Part shown: piece after piece, positions 50,331-57,674 of the stretch | How positions within the stretch are numbered: the first letter of the stretch is position 1 | Layout: every line of letters begins with the position of its first letter | Assembly (NCBI RefSeq): GCF_964026435.1 | Contig: NZ_OZ032147.1 | Span: forward strand, 1,919,519-1,983,518 | Length of the DNA stretch: 64,000 nucleotides | From: Rickettsia endosymbiont of Gonocerus acuteangulatus | GTDB lineage: Bacteria; Pseudomonadota; Alphaproteobacteria; Rickettsiales; Rickettsiaceae | Direction of reading: 5' to 3' | The notes under the pieces: model-generated | The model's input: the letters and a program-made list of their open reading frames with translations, nothing else | What the model was told of the DNA's origin: nothing | Database searches by the model: none | Translations under genes and position numbers: made by a program

Positions 50331-50586
50331 GTACAGATTGTACCAAAAAATGGACATGATCTTCATCAACCCCTATTTCTAAAAATTTTATTTGATATCT
50401 CTTTTCTATCTCTAAACATATTTCTCGTAATACTTGATCAACTGATACGTCAAACACTGCTCGGCGATATTTTGCTGGAAATACCATGTGATACAGCAGT
50501 ACCGTAACATTATGACTTTTATGTATATATTTGCTCATTCCGCCATATTACGCCGCAAGCGGCGGGGAATATACCCAAAAGAGATT
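50331..50586 (-). mobile_element. IS200-type element, fragment (copy 7)
   Basis: Only the 5' half of tnpA remains on the minus strand (start ATG 50538, MSKYIHKSHNVTVLLYHMVF… to HFLVQSV) with its end hairpin. It is cut by the IS21 end at 50330, so the catalytic Tyr is lost. Confidence 0.87.
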
Positions 50587-50673
50587 TAAAAAACTTGCTG
50601 CTTTTATGTTTATTTTTCTGGATTCCTGCCTCTAGCTAAGAATGACATAGAATAATAACTGTCCGGTACTATT
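50587..50673. repeat. Remnant of the GGACAGTTA-ended repeat with RPE arm
   Basis: TTAAAAAACTTGCTGCTTTT … CTGGATTCCTGCCTCTAGC…GAATGACAT, then TAACTGTCCGGTACTATT. It is the right half of the element type at 31703-31906, truncated by IS200 on the left. Confidence 0.6.
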
Positions 50674-50747
50674 GTTATTTTCCTCTGTCATCCCGCTACA
50701 AGCTTGCCGGGATAACAACTGGAAAACTAATATCTACGCAACAATAC

Positions 50748-53384
50748 TTATCCGTGCTTAATTTTAGCTTGTGCGGCGGCGATTCGTGCGATTGGAATAC
50801 GATAAGGGGAGCAGGAAACATAATCCAAATTCATTCTGTGAAAAAATTCTATAGAAGCAGGATGTCCCGCATGTTCGCCACAAGCACCCAGCTTTAAGCT
50901 AGGGTTGCTGCTTTTTCCTCGTTTTATGGCAATCTCAATTAATTCTCCTACTCCTTCTTCGTCTAGCGTAGTAAATGGATCAGACTCAAAAATTCTTTCT
51001 TCTAAGTAATAAGGTAAGAAAGAGGCTATATCATCTCTGGAAATTCCATATGTAGTTTGGGTTAAATCATTAGTACCGAAGCTAAAATAATCAACTTCTT
51101 CAGCTATCTTTTTACTGTTAAGTGCTGCTCTTGGTAACTCAATCATTGTACCTAAACTAAAAGAAAATTTATGCTCATAACGCTCTTCTAATTCATGAAT
51201 CATTTCATAAATATCACCTTTAAGCTTCTTAATTTCGTTAACGTTACTAATTAAAGGAATCATTAATTCCAATTTACATTTAATATTCTCTTCTTTATGT
51301 AGCTCAAAAATAGCGGTAAAGATTGCTTCAACTTGCATCTGATAAATTTCTGGTGAGCAGATACCAAGTCTACAACCGCGATGACCAAGCATAGGGTTTA
51401 CCTCATGCATAGCGTGTAGACGTTGATTAATCATTGATAAGGGCAAGTTTAAACTACTTGCTAGGTTTTTCTTATCTTCTTCAGTAGTAGGTAAAAACTC
51501 ATGCAATGGTGGATCAAGTAATCTAATATTTACCGGTTTATCGCCCATCACTCTTAATAAAGCTTTAAAATCTTCAGTTTGAAGAGGTAGTAATTTCTGC
51601 ACTGCAAGCTTTCTTCTATCTATATCAGGAGCAATAATCATTTCCCGTACTAGAGGAATTTTGTTTTTATCAAAGAACATATGTTCACTACGACATAAAC
51701 CTATGCCTGTAGCACCAAATTTTACTGATACTAAAGCATCACTTACTGTTTCGGCATTGGTACGAATTTTTAGTTTACTTGTCTCATCCGCCCATTCTAA
51801 AATTAGTTTTGATTCTTCGCTAAAAGTAGGTTGAATTAATGGCATTGCTCCTAAGAAAACTTTCCCTGTACCGCCATCAATTGTGATAATGTCACCTTGT
51901 TTAAGTACCAGATCGCCAGCTGTTAATGTTTGTTTTTTCTCATCTATTACTAAATTATTAGTTCCACAAACGCAAGGCTTGCCCATACCTCTTGCTACGA
52001 CTGCAGCGTGTGAAGTCATACCACCTCGTATTGTTAAAAAACCTGAGGAAACATGCATGCCATTAATATCTTCGGGGCTAGTATCGTGCCTTACTAAAAT
52101 CACTTTATGGTGATGTGATAGTTTTTCAGCATCATAAGGTGAAAATACGATAATACCAGTTGCCGCTCCTGGAGAGGCTGGTAATCCATCCGCAATAGAT
52201 GTAAGCCCTTTGCTATAATCTATACGAGTGTGCAATAATTGGTTTAACGACTCAGGATCGATTCTCATTAAAGCTTGTTCTTTAGAGATCAGCTTTTCTT
52301 CCACCATTTGTACAGCAATTTTTATAGCAGCAATGGCAGTTCTTTTAGCTGTACGAGTTTGTAGTATATAAAGCTTGCTATTTTCTATAGTAAACTCTAT
52401 ATCTTGCATATCTAGATAATGCTTCTCTAAAGTTTCAGAAATTTTTGATAATTCATCAAAAACTTTCGGCATTGTTGTTTTCATGGAATTTGAGTCATCA
52501 GAAATAATAGGCAAAGGTGTTCTAGTGCCTGATACTATATCTTCCCCTTGAGCATTTATCAAAAATTCACCAAAAAGCTTTTTTTCACCTGTGGAGGGTG
52601 ATCTAGTAAAAATAACTCCTGTTGCTGAAGTTTTGCTTAAATTACCAAAAACCATAGATTGGATATTGATAGCAGTGCCAAAGCTTTCGGAAATATTATT
52701 GATTTTTCTATATATAACCGCTCTATTGCTCATCCAAGAATTAAGTACCGCTTTAATTGCCGATTCTAACTGTTCGTAAGGATCGGATATTAACTTTTCT
52801 GCATATTTTATATGTAATTTTTTAAAGTCTTCAATGATCTTTTCTAATAATTCCGGTGTAATATCACTATCTCTATAAATATCAGCTTGAATTTTATGTC
52901 TTTCATAAATTTGTTCAAATAAATCACTTGGTATGGATAAAACAGTTGCTCCATACATTTCTAAAAATCTTTTATAGCTATCAAGAGCAAATCTTTTGTT
53001 CTTACAAACTTCACAAAGAGCTGCACAAACTTTATCATTCATCCCAAGATTAAGTATAGTATCCATCATACCAGGCATTGAAACAATAGAACCCGATCTT
53101 ACTGATAATAATAAAGGATTTTTAGTGCTTCCAAAAATTTTGCCAGTTGTGATTTCAAGTTTTTCTACAGCTGTTTTTAACTCATGTCTAAAATTTTTAG
53201 GAAAGCTATTATCATGAGTATAAAAATAGTTACAAAGTTCAGTAGTGATAGTAAAGCCGTCAGGTATAGGTAATTTTAAGTTAGACATTTCAGCAAGCCC
53301 AGCCCCTTTATTACCAAGGATATCTTTCATACTAGCGTTTCCATCGCTACCGTTACTACCAAAATAGTAAATTAATTTCTTCAT
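50748..53384 (-). CDS. ppdK: Pyruvate, phosphate dikinase
   Basis: About 878 residues from ATG 53384 (MKKLIYYFGSNG). An in-frame ATG at 53426 would add 14 residues (MGSSLIIISKFYIY) unlike the family, so I prefer the inner start. It interconverts pyruvate/ATP/Pi and PEP/AMP/PPi. The N-terminal nucleotide-binding domain has LGNKGAGLAEMSNLKLPIPD. The swivelling phospho-His domain has GGMTSHAAVVARGMGKPCVC, with the Thr regulated by phosphorylation two positions before the catalytic His. The PEP-binding C-terminal domain has HRGCRLGICSPEIYQMQVEA, and LGACGEHAGHPAS with the catalytic Cys. Probably controlled by the regulatory protein at 62786. Confidence 0.96.
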   Translation of the reverse strand: MKKLIYYFGSNGSDGNASMKDILGNKGAGLAEMSNLKLPIPDGFTITTELCNYFYTHDNSFPKNFRHELKTAVEKLEITTGKIFGSTKNPLLLSVRSGSIVSMPGMMDTILNLGMNDKVCAALCEVCKNKRFALDSYKRFLEMYGATVLSIPSDLFEQIYERHKIQADIYRDSDITPELLEKIIEDFKKLHIKYAEKLISDPYEQLESAIKAVLNSWMSNRAVIYRKINNISESFGTAINIQSMVFGNLSKTSATGVIFTRSPSTGEKKLFGEFLINAQGEDIVSGTRTPLPIISDDSNSMKTTMPKVFDELSKISETLEKHYLDMQDIEFTIENSKLYILQTRTAKRTAIAAIKIAVQMVEEKLISKEQALMRIDPESLNQLLHTRIDYSKGLTSIADGLPASPGAATGIIVFSPYDAEKLSHHHKVILVRHDTSPEDINGMHVSSGFLTIRGGMTSHAAVVARGMGKPCVCGTNNLVIDEKKQTLTAGDLVLKQGDIITIDGGTGKVFLGAMPLIQPTFSEESKLILEWADETSKLKIRTNAETVSDALVSVKFGATGIGLCRSEHMFFDKNKIPLVREMIIAPDIDRRKLAVQKLLPLQTEDFKALLRVMGDKPVNIRLLDPPLHEFLPTTEEDKKNLASSLNLPLSMINQRLHAMHEVNPMLGHRGCRLGICSPEIYQMQVEAIFTAIFELHKEENIKCKLELMIPLISNVNEIKKLKGDIYEMIHELEERYEHKFSFSLGTMIELPRAALNSKKIAEEVDYFSFGTNDLTQTTYGISRDDIASFLPYYLEERIFESDPFTTLDEEGVGELIEIAIKRGKSSNPSLKLGACGEHAGHPASIEFFHRMNLDYVSCSPYRIPIARIAAAQAKIKHG

Positions 53385-53439
53385 ATATATATAAAATTTG
53401 CTAATAATTATTAAACTACTTCCCAAACCCTACTTCTAG

Positions 53440-53540
53440 AGGTAATTTATACGTCGATTCGGTACTCGAATCCTCACGTACATTTAAGTACGTTCCGGTT
53501 CTCCTTTAAATTCGTCCCTATAAGTAAGTTTCGAAAGATG
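53440..53540. repeat. Palindromic repeat upstream of ppdK
   Basis: ACTCGAATCCTCACGTACAT…GTACGTTCCGGTTCTCC, same class as 11838-11945. No gene between ppdK and rnpB (about 400 bp); the rest is AT-rich DNA and a MITE. Confidence 0.55.
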
Positions 53541-53619
53541 TCTATTGATAGTATTTGGAACTTAAACCCTATTTATACATTATGCTAATAATAGTGGCAA
53601 CGTTAAATTATTGTTAATA

Positions 53620-53745
53620 CAAAACTTACGCTATGTTTGATATAATTCCTATAAATTAAAGGATATTATAAAGTGATGCACTGTAAAAACATAGCTTTGT
53701 AGTAAGGGTTTTTAGCATATTTGCTATAACATAGCGTAAGTTTTG
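53620..53745. mobile_element. MITE with IS701-like ends (copy 3), upstream of rnpB
   Basis: 126 bp, ends CAAAACTTACGCTATGTTTG / AACATAGCGTAAGTTTTG, flanked by AATA (53616-53619 and 53746-53749). The interior has diverged from the copies at 28310 and 37493 at many positions, so it is an older insertion. It ends 11 bp before the rnpB -35 box. Confidence 0.92.
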
Positions 53746-53756
53746 AATAGTAAATA

Positions 53757-53785
53757 TTGACTAATTTGTGAAAATTTAGCATAAT
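53757..53785 (+). promoter_or_regulatory. Probable sigma-70 promoter of rnpB
   Basis: TTGACT (53757-53762), 17-bp spacer, CATAAT (53780-53785), placing the start site near 53791, which is the expected 5' end of the RNase P RNA. Confidence 0.65.
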
Positions 53786-53790
53786 CTAAA

Positions 53791-54172
53791 CAGGTCGTGT
53801 AGTTGCGTGATTTTTAAAAATTACGAGGAAAGTCCGGACTCTATAGAGGTATGGTGCCGGGTAACGCCCGGCGGAGTAATATTACTTTAGGGAAAGTGCC
53901 GCAGAAAATAAACCGCCGTAATAATATTCTATATTACGGTAAGGGTGAAAAGGTGTGGTAAGAGCACATCGGTAAGTTGGTAACAAGTTACGCATGGTAA
54001 ACCCCACCAAGAGCAAAATCAAATAGGCGTTACAGAGCTTTTATAAGCTCCCGGGTATCTCTAACCGGTTTGTAATGCGGGTAGATTGCTTGAGGTAAAC
54101 GATAACGTTTATCCTAGATAAATAACTACAACGAGCTATTTATAGTTCATACAGAATCCGGCTTATAGACCT
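53791..54172 (+). ncRNA. rnpB: RNase P RNA
   Basis: Bacterial A-type RNase P catalytic RNA, which trims 5' leaders of tRNA precursors. The conserved core is visible: GAGGAAAGTCCGGACTC near the 5' end (P4 and CR I region), GGGTAACGCCCGGCGG, AGGGTGAAAAGGTGTGGTAAGAG (CR II/III), and the 3' P4 partner ACAGAATCCGGCTTATAGACC. About 380 nt, normal length for the class. Ends are estimated from the P1 pairing (GTCGTG… / …). Confidence 0.93.
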
Positions 54173-54178
54173 TATTCT

Positions 54179-54299
54179 GTCATCCCGTGGCTTGGGAACT
54201 AGATCCAGTTAAAAATTATGAAATAATTTTTTCGCTATATTAAAAGCTCAATTTATCTCGTTTTATGCTGGATCCCGTGGTCAAGCCACAGGATGTTAC
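54179..54299. repeat. Palindromic repeat (CCCGTGGCTTG type) after rnpB
   Basis: TGTCATCCCGTGGCTTGGGAA…ACTGGATCCCGTGGTCAAGCCACAGG-like arms (54179 and ~54268-54299). The same type is at 41172 and at 58614 inside a gene. A fragment of the GGAATGACAT arm follows near 54340. Confidence 0.65.
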
Positions 54300-54412
54300 C
54301 GAAAAAGTTTTTTGATTTATGCAACAATGTTTTCGTAGGAATGACATTAAAAACATAAATATATGCTGCTAATAAATGAAGAGTTGGAGAAATAAAGAAA
54401 TAAATTAAATTC

Positions 54413-54499
54413 GTATTCTAGATGGGAACCGCTTTCCATCTAGAATACTCAGTATTATAATCTTCTTTCAAAAGGAGTATGAAATACTACTTTTGAAAG
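54413..54499 (+). promoter_or_regulatory. Two adjacent hairpins in the leader of the GST/SspA-like gene
   Basis: Hairpin 1: GTATTCTAGATGG (54413-54425) pairs perfectly with CCATCTAGAATAC (54436-54448). Hairpin 2: CTTTCAAAAGGAGTAT (54465-54480) pairs with ATACTACTTTTGAAAG (54484-54499) with one mismatch and a 3-nt loop. They lie 28-114 bp before the start codon. They could be repeats or a regulatory leader; no U-run follows, so not a clear terminator. Confidence 0.45.
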
Positions 54500-54526
54500 A
54501 AAAGAAGTATATATGTTAAACCCCTA

Positions 54527-55195
54527 ATGAAAAAATTATATCATTATCCTATCTGTCCCATCTCAAGACAAGCTCGTGTCTTTTTAAAAGAATTAGATAT
54601 ACAATTTACTACAATTAAAGAAGATTATTGGCAGTTTAATAAAGAATTCCTAAAAATAAACCCTGCCGGAACATTACCTGTTCTGGAAGAGCAATATGGG
54701 TTATCTGTAGTCGGTATTTACCCTTTGGTAGAATATCTTCATAGCAAATATCCAAATTTTAATTTTTTAGATGAGGATGTAGATGTTTGTTGTGAAATTA
54801 GAAGATTATTCTTTTGGTTTAATGATAAGTTCTATCGTGAAGTTACTAAAATTATTATCGATGAGAAAGTTATAAGATCGATTGCTAAAATGAGTAGCCC
54901 AAGAACTGAATTTTTACGTGCTGCAAAAAATAACCTAAATTATCACCTAGAATATATGACCAGCTTACTTGAGAAAAGAAGTTATATAGTTTCAGACTCC
55001 CTAACTATTGCCGATATTGCAGCAGCTTGTCATTTATCCGTACTTGATTATTTCAGTGAAATTTATTGGGATAAATGGATTGTTATTAAACATTGGTATT
55101 CGCTTATTAAATCAAGACCCGCTTTTAGATTATTATTGCAAGATAGAATCCCAGGCTTTACTCCACCAAACTATTATACAGATTTAGATTTCTAA
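54527..55195 (+). CDS. Glutathione S-transferase / SspA-like protein
   Basis: 222 residues. The thioredoxin-like N-terminal domain begins MKKLYHYPICPISRQARVFL, with the usual cis-Pro region INPAGTLPVLEE. The all-helical C-terminal domain contains LTIADIAAACHLSVLDYF, the conserved N-capping box of GSTs. It could be a detoxifying GST or a stringent-starvation-type regulator; sequence alone does not decide. Intact, next to rnpB. Confidence 0.88.
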   Translation: MKKLYHYPICPISRQARVFLKELDIQFTTIKEDYWQFNKEFLKINPAGTLPVLEEQYGLSVVGIYPLVEYLHSKYPNFNFLDEDVDVCCEIRRLFFWFNDKFYREVTKIIIDEKVIRSIAKMSSPRTEFLRAAKNNLNYHLEYMTSLLEKRSYIVSDSLTIADIAAACHLSVLDYFSEIYWDKWIVIKHWYSLIKSRPAFRLLLQDRIPGFTPPNYYTDLDF

Positions 55196-55237
55196 AAGCT
55201 CATACCAGCTATAAAATACAATATTATGGATAATTAA

Positions 55238-55374
55238 GAAAAAACAAGAAAAGGAACTGAATGCAGAATCCATCAAAATATTAGAAGAATCAGTTAATGG
55301 CTTAAACATAAATGAATATTCTTCTTATCAAGAAATGTATAAAAAGCTTGATTTAGGTTTCGCAAAGGAAAACT
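55238..55374 (+). pseudogene. Short orphan frame, fragment of an unknown gene
   Basis: The frame without a start (…KKKQEKELNAESIKILEESV…YSSYQEMYKKLDLGFAKEN, stop) sits between the GST-like gene and an IS701-like copy. Helical and charged, it resembles the tail of a small DNA-binding or antitoxin protein, but no family is recognised. Probably the end of a disrupted gene. Confidence 0.3.
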
Positions 55375-55419
55375 AAATTAGTTATTTTCGTTTATTGACA
55401 ATGAGTCTATATCCAAAAC

Positions 55420-55917
55420 TTACGCTATGTTTGGTTCTAAATATCGTAAAGATGGAGAACGCAGCTGTTGTTGCATATAGTCATCTAAAAGCCCTAACTT
55501 TATTTGGTAAACCGTTTTACCGATTGTATTTGCAGTCCTTTTGAGAAATGCCCAAACTAAAAATGCACAACTAATATGATTACGCTGAATACGCTGTTTC
55601 CTGCATTGACAACGTTCTATCCCAGTAAGTTGCTTAATTTCTCTGTGCATGCTCTCAATTACCCATCGAAAGCCACACTCATCTTGTGCAGCTTTAGAAG
55701 ATTTGTGAGTTTTGTTATTGGTAACAACATACTCAACTCTGTTGGTAGAAACAGTAAATTTAAACAAATTAACATGCTTATTTTTTAGCAAAGCCTTTTA
55801 TATGAATCTCTACTCCATGCCTGATCTCTTCATCTGAAAATGTCAACTCTTTTACAGCTTTATAAGGTTTAGAATCGTGCGTTTTACTAACGTTTCTATT
55901 GGCTTTAATAGGGGCAT
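55420..55917 (-). pseudogene. IS701-like transposase, 3' part, frameshifted
   Basis: The C-terminal 120 residues are open from 55791. The upstream codons (EEIRHGVEIHIKGFA…) are out of frame because of one additional T in CTTATTTTTTAGC. The IS200 truncates it at 55917. Confidence 0.85.
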
Positions 55918-55953
55918 AATAAAAGTAATCCCCGCCGCAAGCAGCGGGGTATT

Positions 55954-56397
55954 TTAGAAGAAAGCTAGCTGATGATCCTCATGCAGTTTCTGATATTCCT
56001 TGCCTTGGTTTTTTACGTATTTTCCTATCATATTCTCATTTCCATGCTTACCTACCGTACTCGTAAAATATCCATCAGTCCAAAATTCTCCACCCCATAA
56101 TTGTTTCTTTACCTGTGGACACTGTCTAAATATTTGACGAGCTGTAACACTTTTAATTGTTGTTACTATTTTTGTTACGCTATAGGTTGGTACAGATTGT
56201 ACCAAAAAATGGACATGATCTTCATCAACCCCTATTTCTAAAAATTTTATTTGATATCTCTTTTCTATCTCTAAACATATTTCTCGTAATACTTGATCAA
56301 CTGATACGTCAAACACTGCTCGGCGATATTTTGCTGGAAATACCATGTGATACAGCAGTACCGTAACATTATGACTTTTATGTATATATTTGCTCAT
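55954..56397 (-). CDS. tnpA: IS200/IS605-family transposase TnpA (tandem copy a)
   Basis: 147 residues, identical to the others; it lies in the tandem pair and its upstream end hairpin is the merged one. Confidence 0.93.
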   Translation of the reverse strand: MSKYIHKSHNVTVLLYHMVFPAKYRRAVFDVSVDQVLREICLEIEKRYQIKFLEIGVDEDHVHFLVQSVPTYSVTKIVTTIKSVTARQIFRQCPQVKKQLWGGEFWTDGYFTSTVGKHGNENMIGKYVKNQGKEYQKLHEDHQLAFF

Positions 56398-56430
56398 TCC
56401 GCCATATTACGCCGCAAGCAGCGGGGTATT

Positions 56431-56874
56431 TTAGAAGAAAGCTAGCTGATGATCCTCATGCAGTTTCTGATATTCCTTGCCTTGGTTTTTTACGTATTTT
56501 CCTATCATATTCTCATTTCCATGCTTACCTACCGTACTCGTAAAATATCCATCAGTCCAAAATTCTCCACCCCATAATTGTTTCTTTACCTGTGGACACT
56601 GTCTAAATATTTGACGAGCTGTAACACTTTTAATTGTTGTTACTATTTTTGTTACGCTATAGGTTGGTACAGATTGTACCAAAAAATGGACATGATCTTC
56701 ATCAACCCCTATTTCTAAAAATTTTATTTGATATCTCTTTTCTATCTCTAAACATATTTCTCGTAATACTTGATCAACTGATACGTCAAACACTGCTCGG
56801 CGATATTTTGCTGGAAATACCATGTGATACAGCAGTACCGTAACATTATGACTTTTATGTATATATTTGCTCAT
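56431..56874 (-). CDS. tnpA: IS200/IS605-family transposase TnpA (tandem copy b)
   Basis: 147 residues, identical to the others, with an intact right end (ACGCCGCAAGCGGCGGGG) on its 5' side. Confidence 0.93.
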   Translation of the reverse strand: MSKYIHKSHNVTVLLYHMVFPAKYRRAVFDVSVDQVLREICLEIEKRYQIKFLEIGVDEDHVHFLVQSVPTYSVTKIVTTIKSVTARQIFRQCPQVKKQLWGGEFWTDGYFTSTVGKHGNENMIGKYVKNQGKEYQKLHEDHQLAFF

Positions 56875-56922
56875 TCCGCCATATTACGCCGCAAGCGGCG
56901 GGGAATATACCCAAAAGAGATT

Positions 56923-57366
56923 TAACATGTTTAATAGGTGTTCTAGTTTTGTTGCTCCATCATGATCAGGTGCAAAAATTCGATAATCTATTACCCAAAA
57001 CTTATTAATATCAGGGTTATAATATACCAGACTCACTACTCCTATACCTTTAGTAACTCTACCTGTAGCTCCACTGTACTGCGATCTTGCAATTTCTATT
57101 TGCTTCGTATTCCTTTTATTTAAAACCGTATCATCAAATATTGTATATCCATTAGATGAAAAAATAACATCATTCTTGATGTGTTCCCATAACAAAGAAG
57201 GTGTATATTTTTCATTCCTTAAAAATCTATTAATAACATCATGACTACATTTCTTTGCATGTTCAGCGTAGTAGGTTAAACTATAATTCTTTTGGCTAAC
57301 TATTAAAAATTGACAATAATCTGTCCTATTAATTGGTATTGCTTGCAACTTTATCCTCTTTGACAT
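56923..57366 (-). pseudogene. IS701-like transposase, N-terminal part
   Basis: Residues 1-148 (MSKRIKLQAIP… to TKLEHLLNMLN) are intact, then the IS200 end supplies a short foreign tail and stop. The first catalytic Asp motif (FDDTVLNK) is present; the second (FDTWYS) is lost. Confidence 0.85.
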
Positions 57367-57420
57367 GTTTAATTATTTTTACAATAATTTATCACTTTTT
57401 TACTCATAGCGTAAGTTTTG

Positions 57421-57652
57421 GATAGATGCCGGTATTAGAGAAAATGATTTATTGATAGTTGATAAATCTCTACCCCCTACCAATAATAAAATAGTAATTG
57501 CTGTTATTAATAATGAATTTACTGTAAAACGCTTAAAATTTATCAACGACGAAGCTTACTTAATGCCTGAAAATAAAGATTTCCCACCTACCAAAATTGA
57601 AAATGGTACGTATATCTGGGGAGTTGTCACAAGCGTCATCCAACAGTTTTAA
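57421..57652 (+). pseudogene. umuD: UmuD / S24 peptidase-like C-terminal fragment
   Basis: The frame opens at the IS701-like edge: IDAGIRENDLLIVDKSLPPT, then KIVIAVINNEFTVKRLKF (with the catalytic Lys of VKRL) and YIWGVVTSVIQQF. These match the C-terminal half of UmuD, the self-cleaving subunit of DNA polymerase V. The region with the catalytic Ser (GDSM) and the cleavage site is missing, removed by the IS701-like insertion and associated deletion. Not functional. Confidence 0.78.
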
Positions 57653-57674
57653 TTTTTCCAAAGAAAGATTCAAG

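Larger units (their letters stand above)
55918..56922 (-). mobile_element. Tandem pair of IS200 elements sharing a merged end
   Basis: Two complete tnpA genes in the same direction. At the junction (56397-56431) the sequence reads TTACGCCGCAAGCAGCGGGG: the start of one end hairpin fused to the rest of the other, so one copy of each tip (about 50 bp) has been lost. This implies recombination at the shared CGCCGCAAG. Confidence 0.9.
55414..57420 (-). mobile_element. IS701-like element (copy 9) with two tandem IS200 inside
   Basis: Both terminal repeats are present. The 3' part (55414-55917) and 5' part (56923-57420) of the IS701-like copy are separated by two IS200, and about 120 bp of IS701-like sequence between the two junctions is missing. 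An extra T in the T-run near 55785 also frameshifts the 3' part. Flanking 4-mers are TATC and GATA (not a direct repeat). Confidence 0.88.

Noticed and set aside
53385..53426. Longer N-terminus of pyruvate phosphate dikinase
   Set aside because: The 14 extra residues are unlike the family, which begins close to the KLIYYFG segment.
5866..57420. IS clusters considered as composite transposons carrying cargo
   Set aside because: Genes between IS copies are ordinary chromosomal genes, and the flanks show unrelated or mismatched target duplications rather than one outer duplication.
55410..57424. TATC/GATA flanks of IS701-like copy 9 as a target duplication
   Set aside because: They are inverted rather than direct; a 4-bp inverted match can occur by chance or after rearrangement.
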